A stretch of DNA of 64,000 nucleotides from Galerina marginata (GCA_023014335.1 JAECYW010000003.1:2852001-2916000); one strand, 5' to 3'; shown: positions 12,346-23,474, numbered from the stretch's first letter. The notes: generated by a model not told the origin, from the letters alone. Numbers and translations are program-made.

Positions 12346-13690
12346 ATCCACCCACTTGTGCATCGACGACTTGATTCGTATAGCTCGAGAATAAGCATCG
12401 AGGGTCTCACGGAACTGATTGGTCTGGAAATAGAGTGCACCAATGGAGCACCAGAAAGTTGGGTTGCGTCTTGGTAGACTGCTTGTTGATATGCTTCGTA
12501 GGCTTTGTTGTATTTTGGCCAGCCATGTATGCTCGGCCAAGGAGATACCAACTTTGGGCATCGGACGGATCTGAGTGGTAGGTCCGTTAACTCGTACACA
12601 ACCTGACGTATGATACAAAAACGTACCGGCTTTGAGGCTCTTGGTAAGATATTGGATGGCTAGCTCCTGGTTCTGGAAGGAGGAGCCGTCTTGATGATAG
12701 AGCCAGCCAAGTTGTTGGAGGACTTTGGCATGTCCCGGGTTCGCGTCGACGACGCACTCGTATGCATCCTTCGCTTGGAGATGCTAATGGGCTGATAAGC
12801 TATGGCGCGGGATGGGTAAAGCGATGGACTTACATTTTTTTGCTGCTCAAAAACGTGACCGATTTGGAACCAGATATCGGCGTGGGCAAGGCCTGGGTGG
12901 ATTGCGCAGGATGTCATCGAAGCATTCCAACGACGACCTGGTGAACTTGCCCTGTTGCTTGTAGATTATCCCTAGACGAAAGAGAATCTCGTTCTCTTTG
13001 TTAAAGTCTAAATCTTAAATAATTAATCAAGACTGCTGTTCAAAGGTTTAGAGTCAACAGATAAACCGACCTTTACACATGCGCAGCACTGACGCAAAGG
13101 CTTCCTCCGCGTGATCGAGGGATCCATATCGGTCGTAGAGAATACCAATACCGTACCACAGCTTGGGGTCCTTCTGACACGTCAAATATGAACAAAAGGC
13201 AATGAACAGAAAGGCGAATCTACCTTTGGATTCGGCAGGAGCTAAAGCGCTGGCTAATAGGCTGAATAAGCCTTTTGAAGGTCATCCTGCATGAGATAGC
13301 AACGCCCTGGATGACAGCCGTCAGCTGTGAAGAGAAGAGTGTAATGAAAACATACCGAGGGCACTCCATATTTCGCCGTTATCCTCCTCAATCTGGAGTA
13401 CACGCTGGAAGGAATCCACTGCCTAAAAGAAAAAGAAGACGTCATCGTTTCCGCGGAAGATGAAAATACGGCTAAAGTACCTTTGGATAATTTTCTTTGA
13501 TCCGAGCGATACCCGCAACCTCAGATACGGAGGTCGGATTGTGCCGTAGCGCGTTTTCGTAGGCGGAGAGAGCATGTTCGAGATCATCCATCTGCTCGGC
13601 AACCCGCCCTAATGCCCAGTCAGCAAACATCGCAGGATTGACGGCGTTGAAGACTGGGTGCGAGATGTGGGAGACCATCGGCGGCTGTAC
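12328..13690 (-). pseudogene. SSN6: Decayed SSN6/CYC8 TPR corepressor fragment
   Basis: The minus strand shows successive tetratricopeptide segments of the Ssn6/Cyc8 corepressor in correct order: GRVAEQMDDLEHALSAYENAL (13620-13560), VLQIEEDNGEIWSALG (13410-13355), YLMQDDLQKAYSAY (13295-13255), LWYGIGILYDRYGSLDHAEE (13165-13100), ENEILFRLGIIYKQQGKF (13005-12945) and NPTFWCSIGALYF (12465-12425). Ssn6 acts with Tup1 in nuclear repression. This copy is dead. Two in-frame TAG codons lie at about 13240-13255, and frameshifts lie near 12893, 12513 (one A lost in an A-run) and 12468 (a few bases lost). Intron-like gaps are retained between the segments, so it was copied as genomic DNA, not from mRNA. 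The C-terminal half is absent or replaced by repeats. A working copy presumably exists elsewhere in the genome. Confidence 0.85.
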
Positions 13691-14060
13691 TCGCGGAACG
13701 TCGCTTGTCAAGCCTTTGAGGTTCACCGCTGACGTGGAGGGCGCCAGGATTGAGGTAAGTAAGATTTCAAACGTGAATACGAAGTGATACTTACTTACCT
13801 TTAGCCGCACTTCCCCGGGACGCCTTTAATGGGGTTCTTCCGCCCTCCTGCTCGAATCCCGGTGACGAACACAAACGGATGTTGCTGCAGTCGTCCGTCT
13901 CCTCGACGGTGTGTACGATTCCTGCCGCCGCGGGAGGGACCCACCAGCAGCCTGAGCCCGTCTGATTGGAGGTTGGCACGGAAGACGGAAAGGGAGGGAA
14001 CAGTCAACGACGGCATCGCGGGAGTGGGATAGCGGGGTACTTGGTATGTCGGGCAGTCGT
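13691..14060. repeat. Outlying copy of the exon-intron repeat, left of SSN6 start
   Basis: It contains an intron-like unit at 13755-13804 and a spacer that matches those at 9679-9996 and 10555-10885, sharing the CGCCGCGGGA and CGGTGACGAACAC blocks. Together with the main array it brackets the SSN6 remnant on both sides. The stretch from 14061 to 14458 shows no recognisable gene. Confidence 0.55.
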
Positions 14061-14458
14061 TATCGCTGCGGGTGGCCGTCTGAGTGTACTCGCAGGTTGT
14101 AGGGAGGGAGATGAATGACACCTCCGTAAGTCTCCTCCGTCCGTTGCTGCCTCCGATTACGCGGCTGATGTCGATTTCCACTGCGTTCTCCCTAAGCTCA
14201 ATCCAAATCGTGGATTCGCGGGCTATCGGTATGGGTGTCATCACGCCGCGTTCGAGGAGGGAGGTGCGGAAGGCAAGGGTGAGTTGTCTGATACAACTGT
14301 TGTGGGATCAATACACCTGGAGAGAATATAGATATGCAATGACTTACATTGTATCTGCATTGCATAGGGGGATGCAGGGTTGAATGTTTAAGGGATTTCC
14401 CAAAAGCCGGATTTTTGGGAAAGGATTCGCACAGAGAGAAGGAAACACAATCAACGAT

Positions 14459-14497
14459 TCAACGCGGATGCGCGACACGACTGATACGGTCACGTGA
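14459..14497 (+). promoter_or_regulatory. Shared promoter motif upstream of TET-like gene
   Basis: TCAACGCGGA (14459-14468) is followed by CGACACGACTGATACGG and TCACGTGA, ending 68 bp before the ATG at 14566. The first and last blocks recur before the transposase (8401-8419). The CGACACG...GTCACRTGA part recurs before the coiled-coil gene (18473-18499). Confidence 0.45.
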
Positions 14498-14565
14498 CTT
14501 CACGTTGACGCGAAATCTCAAAGTCCGTATTCACACTCTACAACTCCAATTGACACCGCGCTGAC

Positions 14566-17500
14566 ATGGATCAGGCATCTCTTGTGCTCTCTCTGTCCGA
14601 GCTCTCCACGGCTATCGGGGCCTTGCAAGAACCTCACACTGACCCCGAGGTTACTCACGCTCGTCTCATCCTGGCTTTGAAGCTTCACCTGTCTACCTCT
14701 GCCAACTTGACATCTTCAGAACCCCACTGCAATGTTTCGATTGGTGGTGATTTCGTTCCTCAAACTTCTCAGGTACAACATAGCTGTCTTATTTTACTTG
14801 ATTTCACTCAATTATGATTACAACCCTGTAGAATATCCTTTCTGCCCTCCTCCCAACAGCCTGGACCACTTCAGCTACTTCGGGGTTTGATTCCCCAGCC
14901 CCGGCGATCAACCCTGCCTGGACAGTCCGCGAGGCGAACTTTGGTTTGCCATCACCATCCCCTACGCCTTCACCCTCAAGACCATGGCCTTTAGCGCAAT
15001 GGCCTTCGACACCCCTGGCTGCAGTGACATGGCCATCAGCATCGTTGCAGGAGCCGATGCCCATAGCTGGGTTCAGGAGCTCATCACCTTTATCTTCCTC
15101 ACCACAGATGCCTTTGCCTCCTTCAGCGTTACCACCCCTACTGGTACCTCCTTGGCCACTTGAATCAGAACAATTGCTACCATTGCGTTTACCGTGTGGG
15201 CTCCAGACTGAACACATGCCCTTTGTTGGCAATTCCATGGGTGATCCTCTGAATGATCAAGGCTCAGAGGGGTCTGCGCCGCGGCGACGTGGAAGCACTG
15301 AGGAGTTAGAGCGCTGGCTGAGAGGCGACCTCCCTCCAGATGGCGCTCATGGAAATGGACAAGGGCCTGGGTATGCTGGTGGTCACCCTGGAGGAGGAGG
15401 AGGAGGAGGAGGAGATGATGACGATGACGAGGATGACGAGGATGACGATCATGATGGTCCTGGAGGTGGTCCGCCGCCACCGCCGCCACCGCCGCCGCCT
15501 CCTCTGCCACCCTTTCTTCCTGTCGTGGACCCATGGTGCCCTCGAGGAGGTCTGCGGGCTCGCCTTCTTCGAGATGCAGCGGGTCGTACTCGGGCGGAAG
15601 CCCAGCAACATCGCCAATGGAACTTGGAAGAGAGATACCTCCAGCAGCCAAATCCAGAGCAAGATGAAGATGCACAAGCTCAGGAACAATCGGAACAACC
15701 GCCTGACACCACCATAGAAGAAGTTGATGGGAGTGTGGCTGGTAGTGCTCCTTCGGCTGTTTCGCTTTACCCACATGCCAGTCATGTTCCGGTCGCTGAG
15801 GAACCAGCTTGGGGCGATGATATGCGGCAGTTGATCCTTGCGGTCTTATCTATGGCCAAGACATGTCTTCCTTGTATACACCCAGTAACCCACAAAAAGG
15901 GAGTAACAAATCCTGACGAAGTTTTGAAATTCATCGTCGGGGGCAGCTTTACTGGCCCAGTTACCCAAGGAGCTCAAAGTCAACTGTCAACACCTCAGCC
16001 AAGTTTCCCCAACACCTCCGAACCTCTTATGGATAGCACTCTTCAGAACATTGTGCTAACTGTCAAGCGTTGTGCAGCATCAGAGATCAAGGACGCTATT
16101 GTTCAACTTAGTTATTGGCTAAATTCAATCAAGCTTGCGTGTCTTCTGAACAAGTAGGTTTCTTTTTTCATCTTCAGAGTCGCTGAGTATATTAATATGT
16201 TATATCTCAGGTACCTTAAAGAGAACCAAGTCTCTTCCATTACAAGTGTTTGGGCCAGCATTGAGACCTATGTCCGGCCTGCACGTTCAACCTTTGATCG
16301 GTATGTAACAGACGGTGTATATGCATGCAGACTAGCCGGTGCTGGTGAGTCTTTGTATATGTTGTACCTCCTCATTCCTTGCTCAAAGGTTCGAGTTTAG
16401 GCTCGATGTATTTTTTGGTGCTTATGGCCTGTGCCCGCGTCCGCCCACAACTTCGAAAATTGCGAGGCAATGCTTGCGGAAGTCTTGCTAAATTTATCCG
16501 GTGCCCAACAGGTATATACTGTTTTTTTCTAGTAATTAAATGCATATTCTTATTGTCATGATATCTTAGATTCTGCATTCGGTATTCTAGTTAAAAAAGA
16601 ATTGATTCCTGCCATTGCTTATCTTCGGGTGACATATCCTCTCCGGGTTAGCCTCTTTTTTCCGACGGCTTTTCTTCAAAGTTTTGCGGTTGATCCAGAG
16701 CTTGATTGCACCGACTTAATGAGAACCGACATGTTTTTTGACTCAATCTATCTGTATAAGTAAGTGTCTGTTTATCTACACTCTTTCCTGATCTTCTAAG
16801 CAAGATACTACAGTGATTTCACCAAAGGACGAGATTGGGACAGTTGGATCGAATGCGCTGGCTTTGTCACCGGTTCATCTTATTCCCTGAACACTGTTGA
16901 AGAATTACCCATGAACCAAGAGCCGCTTGTTGGCTCGTTACCGGAAAAAGTCACTGAAGTACCAATATCAGAGCCAGCAGAACCACTGGAATTTATGCAC
17001 ACTGATTCTTTCCAGCCCTACCCAAACACAGAGCCACCTATCGACTTCGGTGACATTACTTTACTGGATACAAACTATAACCCCGCCTTACAGTTCAACA
17101 AGAAGCTCATCTTCAAGCGAACAGACAAGCTGGACCGCTGGCAGGTCACAGAACAAGAGCGAGCTTATGCGCGACAACCCTCACATCCGAAAGACTTGGA
17201 ACAATTTAAGAAAATGGTAAATATTGGTACTTTGCCACTGTCAATTTGAATGCTTATCTTGACGTAGCTCCAAAAACAACTACAGAATGGATACAAGAAA
17301 GGTAGAAAAAAATATCTATATTTCGACAGCCGAAGACTTGATGCGTATGTTATTTCTATGTCATATTTTCATTTTATCTGATGTAAACTCCTTATTTAGT
17401 GGGATATTCTGCATGAGAGATATCAATCAAAAGTTATCTTGGGCGGTGTGCACCAACATGCCTGACGATTTAAAGTCAACCTTATTTCCTAAGCTGGAGA

Positions 17501-18305
17501 CGATCTACCCCAAGGCTCTTAAGATCACTAATACTGCGGATGAGGGTTTGGATAACGCTTTTCCTTCCTGTCATTTTACATATTGGTTTCGATATGGTAA
17601 AAAAGTCGGTCGTTTCAAGCAACTGTCAGTTTATCGTCACTTATTTGATGTTTTCAGGGTCACAATACGCCTTCTGGTGCCGATGTTTCTACCTTGCAAA
17701 AGGAAGGCAAGCAACCAGTCAATACCTCTCAGAATATCCCCAGAGAAAGCCGCGAGCTTAAGGAAAATTCAGCTGAGTATCAGATGTTTATTGACGCTTT
17801 GGGGCCTGTCTTCCAATGGATTAAACAGCTTGTAAGAAACCTCTTTGGTAATACAGCATGTGTGGCTGAGATTTACTTCTAGGTGAAACAGCTGCTTCCA
17901 GATACCTTTGAATCTCTTTCGTACCTGGTTAGTTTGTTGCCAAACGGTGATACCTCGCCCGTCGACCCCTTTGCTGGCTTTGTTGTCAACATCAATGTTT
18001 CAACACGTATTCACCGTGATTGGGGTGATGAAGATATTTGTCTTGTATTGGTGCTCTCAGATTGCATTGGAGGAGAACTTTGCCTTGTGGAACCTGGTGT
18101 TGTGTTGGCTATGCAAACAGGGGACGTTGTTATATTCAAATCTGCTGAAATATCGCATTTCAATCTGCATTACTCTGGGAAAAGAGCATCGCTTGTATTC
18201 CACACTGACAGAGCTGCTCGATCGTGGGCTAAGGATAGAGATGGTTGGGATCGCAATGTTTTCATGCGCACAATGAAGAGCCGTATACCAGACTTTGAAT
18301 TGTAG
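14566..18305 (+). CDS. TET/JBP-like 2-oxoglutarate/Fe(II) dioxygenase
   Basis: Ten exons (14566-14772, 14832-16153, 16211-16344, 16389-16511, 16570-16759, 16814-17216, 17268-17344, 17400-17604, 17658-17831, 17883-18305) sum to 3258 nt, giving 1085 residues. The first 400 residues are low complexity, with a Gly run, an Asp/Glu run and a Pro run (15394-15510). The C-terminal domain has the double-stranded beta-helix signature: THRDW-type HxD at H989/D991, a second His in ISHFNLHY (H1037), and a 2OG-binding Arg in GKRASLVFH (R1046). NTSQNIPRE and the HTDR...W tail match the fungal TET/JBP-like enzymes as I know them; those oxidise 5-methylcytosine and in fungi often sit beside KDZ transposons. 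The substrate here is inferred. The donor at 17605 (GTCGGT) is unusual but needed for frame. Confidence 0.7.
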
Positions 18306-18447
18306 TCTCATTATAAATAGTCTTACTTGCACAGTTGCACTCAGACTTCTTTTAAGGAGAAAATAGCATTCTTCAAAGCCAATCTAAAGTCCTCATATCA
18401 CTGTTAATAGTAGCTATTAATTACTGCTCTTGTTTTTCTTTTCTTTT

Positions 18448-18500
18448 GACGACACGCGATTGACGCGATTGACGACACGCGATTGACACAGTCACATGAT
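18448..18500 (+). promoter_or_regulatory. GACGACACGCGATT repeat and GTCACATGA motif before coiled-coil gene
   Basis: A short tandem repeat of GACGACACGCGATTGACGCGATT type ends in GTCACATGA at 18499, about 190 bp before the ATG at 18686. CGACACGCGATTGACACAGT resembles the block upstream of the TET-like gene at 14473-14497. Confidence 0.4.
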
Positions 18501-18685
18501 ATGAGATTGTTGAGAGCATTGGATTCTTTGATCGTCTTCACACCCTGACCTACCTCATCCACTGCTGTTCCTTTCATTTCCTCTGTTTCCTCTGTATATA
18601 TTCACTTTCTTGGTAGGTTCAATCCTGGGCTACTCTCCAGCTATATCTCTGCTAATGATCTAAAATCAGTATATCAGCCGTTCCC

Positions 18686-19182
18686 ATGAATATTTCATCA
18701 GAGCGGCTTATGAAGTTGGTCAAAACCAATGTTGAGACGCTTGTATGTATATCTATCTCCCAGGACATGCTAATTATGCTCATAAATCTGATATTAGAAT
18801 TGGCCCAGGCATGTATCATCTGCTGAAGAAGCTTACGAGCTCTTGAAAGACGCTTCAAATGAACGCTCAAAGTTTCTTGTTCTTCAACGCCAACTTGTTA
18901 TTCAGCTCCAAGAGGCGCAGAAGCTTGTTAACATTGTGCAGAAGCATCTGGAGAATTCGGAACTTCATACTGGCCACATCCGTTACATTATCGGCAAGAG
19001 TGGATTCCAGCTACCCTCTCAGGATAGATCGATCAATGATGATGATGACCCAATTATCCAGATACTAGGAAGTACGCAGGTCAATTTATGGTTTACCTGC
19101 AACTGCTAACCAATGTACTGTACCAGATAAACGTTTAATCGCTATTCCAGACCATGAAAACTTGATGATTACTTTGGATTAG
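18686..19182 (+). CDS. Small coiled-coil protein of the element cassette
   Basis: Three exons (18686-18742, 18798-19071, 19127-19182) join through GT-AG introns of about 55 bp. They sum to 387 nt and encode 128 residues. The middle is a charged helical stretch rich in Leu, Gln and Glu (RSKFLVLQRQLVIQLQEAQK, residues about 40-60), likely a coiled coil, followed by an acidic DDDD patch. No family is recognised. It lies 380 bp after the TET-like gene and 375 bp before the DUF6532 gene, all on the plus strand, so it is probably a working member of the cassette. The exact frame closure over three exons supports a real gene. A partner role for the dioxygenase or for DNA binding would be speculation. 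Confidence 0.65.
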
Positions 19183-19556
19183 CCACTCCAATTATTATGC
19201 CAGTTACGCCAAATGCCTTCTTGGATTTTTCCACTATTATTTACTTCTCAGTTGTTGTTTGCAGCTCCCAGTCCATATGATCAGGGTTTCTTCTTCAAGT
19301 ATATCAGTGGTTTGTATCTTGAATATGACTATGGTCCGTGCCTCATGTTTGGTCTGGCTGACACTGCAATATTTGGCCCAAAATGGACTTGTGTGGGAGT
19401 GTATTTCAGAGCGCGCTATATATTCAAAAGCGTGAAAAACGGTTGGAACTTGGTTGACTTTCACTGCCACAATCCAAGGCTTTTTGCACCGTCTCCTGCC
19501 TCTTTCTTTTTACTGTCTTCCCCTCTACGTGGGACTACTTGTCTTCTCTGCTCATT

Positions 19557-22500
19557 ATGCCTCCCGTTAATCAAAACGAAAACCCTACCAGAGGCAGCAC
19601 TGCCAGCGTAGCTCCCAAGCGGAACCCTCCAGGAGGAAAAAAAGGATCTCAGACCTTAACTCAGTCCACAGCGGGTACGCCTTCCTTTGATTGATACACT
19701 CATACTAGGAGAACTAAATTTCCTTATACAGTGAACGCACTTGTACCAGTTATCATGACGCAAGTCAACCATGCACCAGAACCAGGTATGATTTCTGCAT
19801 TTTTCGAATGATTTATATTAATACTGTTTTGTTTTGTAGGTCGAACTCGACCTGTTCGTACTAATGCTGGGCAAGGTGGTGTCGTTTCTCAGTTGACGCG
19901 TGTGTCAAATACAGTCGGAGCAGCTTTACTCCAAAAGGTTCAAGGCAAATCTGCTCTTGCTGGCAAGCCAGGCGTTTTAGGAAACAAAAAGAGGATCTAC
20001 GATGAGCTTGATGCAGCACCCGAGGACATTCCAGACAACAAGCTTGCACCTCAGAAGAAAGCAAAGCGCCGTAAAGCTGTAAGCCAACTCCTTTGGGACC
20101 TGTTCATCTATGGCTTCTAATCGTTTAACACGTAGGGACTGGCCACTCCTCCAACGTTTCTTCCAGAAATACCTGACCCCCCGTTAACTATTGCTCCTAT
20201 GCCAAGTCGGCAACTTCCTGCCCACCTACCACATGGTTAGCTTTACATCTTTAAACATTCACAATAGGCTTCTAACATGTAAACTGTATGATAAGGGCGC
20301 CATTCACCTCCTGGTGTGGAGTTTTATAATCCCAAGCAATTAACTCTAAATTCGGTGGCTAAATCTCCTATTCAGTTGTGTGTTGCCTTGATAACTCAAC
20401 CTCCCTAGCATCAGCTGCCTCCTGGGCCTGTAATTAACACCCGTCAGCTGGCACCACCTCAACCTTCTCAACCTTCTTTGCGTGCTCATCAACAGGTAGT
20501 TGGTCCTGAGCTAGTTCGTGGTACAGCAACAATAACATATGGGTCTCGCAAGCAATTGCTTGACATTGAAGCTAGCGACTCTGAAGATCCCCAAGAGATG
20601 GATGAAGACGAGGACGAGAGGGATGAGGATGAGCAGCAGGACTACCAATACGATCAAGATCACGAGGATGATGGCCACAATAATAGCGTTGATGGAGAGT
20701 ACGATGAGGATGAAAATATGGATGCTAACCTTGACGAACCCCAAGCAGCCTATGAGATGGATAACCAACTTGATATGGACGTGGAACCCTTTGGTGACAT
20801 GAACTATTATCCAGGTGGAAAGTATGACGTAGAAGCTGATCACAATGATGAACGGCAACCCCTATTCCTTCCAAATGGTCAATATTGATTTCTCTTCTAT
20901 TTCTCGCTCTGACCACATCTTTTAGGTGATATCCTCGATGAACAATCGCCATCCGAAGATGAGCAACTTGCGCTTTCTCACCTTCATGCTCATGAACCTG
21001 GCCTTGAGAACAATAACCGGTATGACAACAATGAGGAAGGCATGCCTGGCGCTGAAACAGTCACAAACAGGTGGCCCAATGCAGACGAAGATGGACGATC
21101 TAGCTGGGATCAAGAGGAACAACACCTAGATTACGAAGTGACATTCATCTTATTTTTTTTTGGGACTTTGCTAATTGCTATCACGCTTCTTGTAGATTGG
21201 ATTTATACCTGATCCCCAGCATGAGGAAGAATCTGCTCAAGAAGCAGTCAATGGTAGTGAGGCTGAACAGGAAGAAGTACGCCTTAATTTTATTTCATCA
21301 CCTGATATATTTAATCAAACTTGATAATTTAGGCTGACCAGACTGAGGATGTCCTTCAAGCGCACCACAAGCGTAACCGACCCAACCGGCCACCAAGTCT
21401 CCCAAAACTTACTGCCGCAGCGGTTAACCAGCTGAACGAACAGCCTGAGCCTGGAGATGACAATTCCGAAACTTCCTCCAGCACAGATGCGCCCTCCAAC
21501 AGTGGTCGAGCAGTGAGAAACTCAAGAAAGACGTCGCTGAAACCTACAAACCTTGGCTACTATCCAGCCATGTGGCAAGTTGTTCTGATTCGGTCAAAAA
21601 TCAGGTTCAGGAGATATGTTGCGTTGACTCGATTATTCCCAGTCAAAGCTCAACATTTGCCGATTGCGATGTCTATTCTTACAGAGGAGATTGCCCGAGC
21701 TCAAGAGGAAGAGATGATCCTTGAAAAAGGCAAGTATTCTTTGTATGTTTCTATGTTTTCTCTGACCTCATCTCAGGTTATGCTCTTTCTCGGGATATGG
21801 CCACAGTAGTGCGTATTCTCTAGATCCTAAAAGAAACTTACTTATACAAGTCTAGGTCTTTGACGAGGGCTCGACATTCCGCGGTAAATTCAAAACATTG
21901 GCCAGGACAATTGTGAAACGCTGCTATGACAAAGAACTGGACCCTGTAACTGAAGGAAATCAACTTGGGCAGCAGCTGCAGGTCATCGACAACGTCAAAG
22001 AGATTCTTGAGAATAGTACCTATCTAACTGATGGGAAGGATGAAATGGTAAGGAATTGCGGTCTCTTTTCTATTTTTACTGACTTGCTTTGCAAGGGACG
22101 AACCAACAATTTCGCTCATGTGGCAATTCGTCAACTTTGCATTGAACAGTTCTACCAAGGAGAAGACTGTTTAGCGCACCACTTCCCAGAGGATTTCAAA
22201 GACGCTGTTCCCGAGAAATGCATCACCATGGTCATGACTGGTGTACGCTTTGTCCTGCTATACATTCTACCCCCTGATTCAGTGACTATTTTCATTCAGC
22301 TCACCAATTGCTTGGAGGAGTACAAAGAATTTGGTGTACTGAGCAAGATCGAGTTTTCAAAAGATGGATATCAGAGCACATTCAAGGCGCTGACCAGCTT
22401 GATGGAACAGATCAAGGAAAACCCATATCATAGCAGTAAATTGGCAGACTACCGAAGTGATTGGGCAGCGGCTGGCATGTAAGCCCTTCGCCATTGCTCT

Positions 22501-22605
22501 CGCTTGCTTTTGATGAGTTTTGACCAATGTTTATTCTCAAATAGGGTTGTCCAAAACCCGGATTTGACAGCCACTCGGAGAAACCTTGCTGTTTACTTGG
22601 ACTAA
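19557..22605 (+). CDS. DUF6532-domain protein, copy 2 (third cassette gene)
   Basis: This is an exact duplicate of the gene at 94-3142, with the same exon layout shifted by 19,463 bp. Here its upstream context is visible: the coiled-coil gene ends 374 bp before the ATG, and the TET-like gene lies before that, all co-oriented. The protein has a disordered N-terminus with a KKAKRRK nuclear-localisation-like patch, a long acidic region, and a C-terminal helical DUF6532 domain. It is followed by the minisatellite and the element's right end. Because the two copies match, the duplication is recent or under strong conversion. Function is unknown; nuclear location is inferred from the basic patch only. 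Confidence 0.75.
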
Positions 22606-22702
22606 ACATGTTTATTCAGCAGTTTATGCAGGTAATCGGTAAGTGGTTTTCTGATCCTAACAACATGTCAATGACGACAGTTAATAGACACCAATAGTGA
22701 CA

Positions 22703-23029
22703 AGAACAACAAGCGATGTACGATAACCATGAGCGATGAGCGACAAGTGACAAGCAACGAGCGATGAGGACAGGTGACAAGGACAAGTGACAAGGATGAG
22801 GTCAAGCAACGAGGACGAGGACGAGCAACAAGAACAAGGATGAGCGACAAGGACCAGGACGAGCATTGAGGACAAGGACAAGGACGAGTGATGAGGATGA
22901 GGACGAGGACGAGCATTGAGGACAAGGATGAGTGATGAGGACGAGCAATGAGTGATGAGGACGAGCGATGAGTGATGAGGACGAGCGATGAGCGATGAGG
23001 ACGAGCGATGAGCGATGAGCACAAGGGAT
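22703..23029 (+). repeat. GA-rich minisatellite, copy 2
   Basis: Identical to 3240-3566, including unit number and order. Minisatellites change copy number quickly, so an unchanged array argues for very recent duplication, gene conversion or an assembly artefact. Confidence 0.9.
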
Positions 23030-23152
23030 GCTGCAACATCTGCACTGTATTTTGTATTGACTAGCTACTGGCTAAATAAACCCGTCTTTTGCCCTGGAAA
23101 TACCCCAAATATATCTAGAAAAATACCCTATATTTAGAAATAGGTCAAATGC

Positions 23153-23474
23153 CTGGCGCCTTGGCCCACTGTCAGTAGCGCTACAGAGAGTCACACATTG
23201 ATTATACAGACCACAGTGTGCGCTGCATGCACACCACACCAACCTGCAAGTAGATACCAAGGTCTCAGACGAAGGTGCAAAGAAGTGGTGGGTGTCTGGA
23301 CAGCACTACCAAGCACTCTGGGGCCTCTACATGACGCTACAGACCTGGCTGCAGGCGCTGCAAGGCGCTGCATAGGATGTGCAGGGTGCCGCAGATCTAA
23401 GGACGTATTCTATGTTGCTATGGCACTATGCAGCACTACGTATTGATCAGCAGCCTACCCAGGGGTTACTGATG
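23153..23474 (-). repeat. Right terminus and subterminal region of the composite element
   Basis: GC-rich end with GCGCTGCA words and one TGCTATG at 23416, finishing in GGGGTTACTGATG. It is the inverted partner of 4694. The next bases are TAG, compatible with a TA target duplication. Confidence 0.55.

Larger units (their letters stand above)
4694..23474. mobile_element. Proposed composite Plavaka (CACTA-like) element with TET-like cargo
   Basis: Seen: CATCAGTAAACCC begins at 4694 and its inverse with one mismatch, GGGGTTACTGATG, ends at 23474. The latter is exactly where the two 4-kb repeats stop matching. The flanks read ...CTA before and TAG... after, which allows a 2-bp TA target duplication. 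Four CATAGCA words lie within 100 bp of the left end (4718, 4749, 4779, 4788); one inverted TGCTATG lies near the right end (23416) and one at 4876. Inside are an apparently intact Plavaka transposase, a dead SSN6 fragment with intron-like repeat arrays, and three co-oriented cargo genes. Known: CACTA-type elements have short inverted termini and subterminal repeats and can capture host sequence. Inferred: that these ends belong together. The alternative is a smaller Plavaka element adjoining an unrelated segmental duplication. Confidence 0.55.
19464..23474 (+). repeat. Long direct repeat, copy 2
   Basis: Identical, as far as read, to 1-4011. The left boundary here is set only by where copy 1 meets the window edge: the base before 19464 lies within continuous element sequence downstream of the coiled-coil gene. 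The right boundary at 23474 is real, because flanking bases differ from copy 1. Confidence 0.95.

Noticed and set aside
12309..12618. Two separate small genes in overlapping minus frames
   Set aside because: They are the pieces of one SSN6 TPR region split by frameshifts.
15073..15785. His/Arg-rich minus-strand frames of 159-233 codons
   Set aside because: They are shadows of the Gly/Asp/Pro triplet runs in the plus-strand exon.
14946..16157. A stand-alone 403-aa Pro/Gly-rich gene
   Set aside because: It is the second exon of the dioxygenase gene: the upstream exon (14566-14772) and downstream exons join to it in frame with GT-AG introns.
1..23474. A KDZ-type transposase expected beside a fungal TET-like gene
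   Set aside because: No KDZ-like frame was recognised anywhere; the only transposase in the region has Plavaka features.
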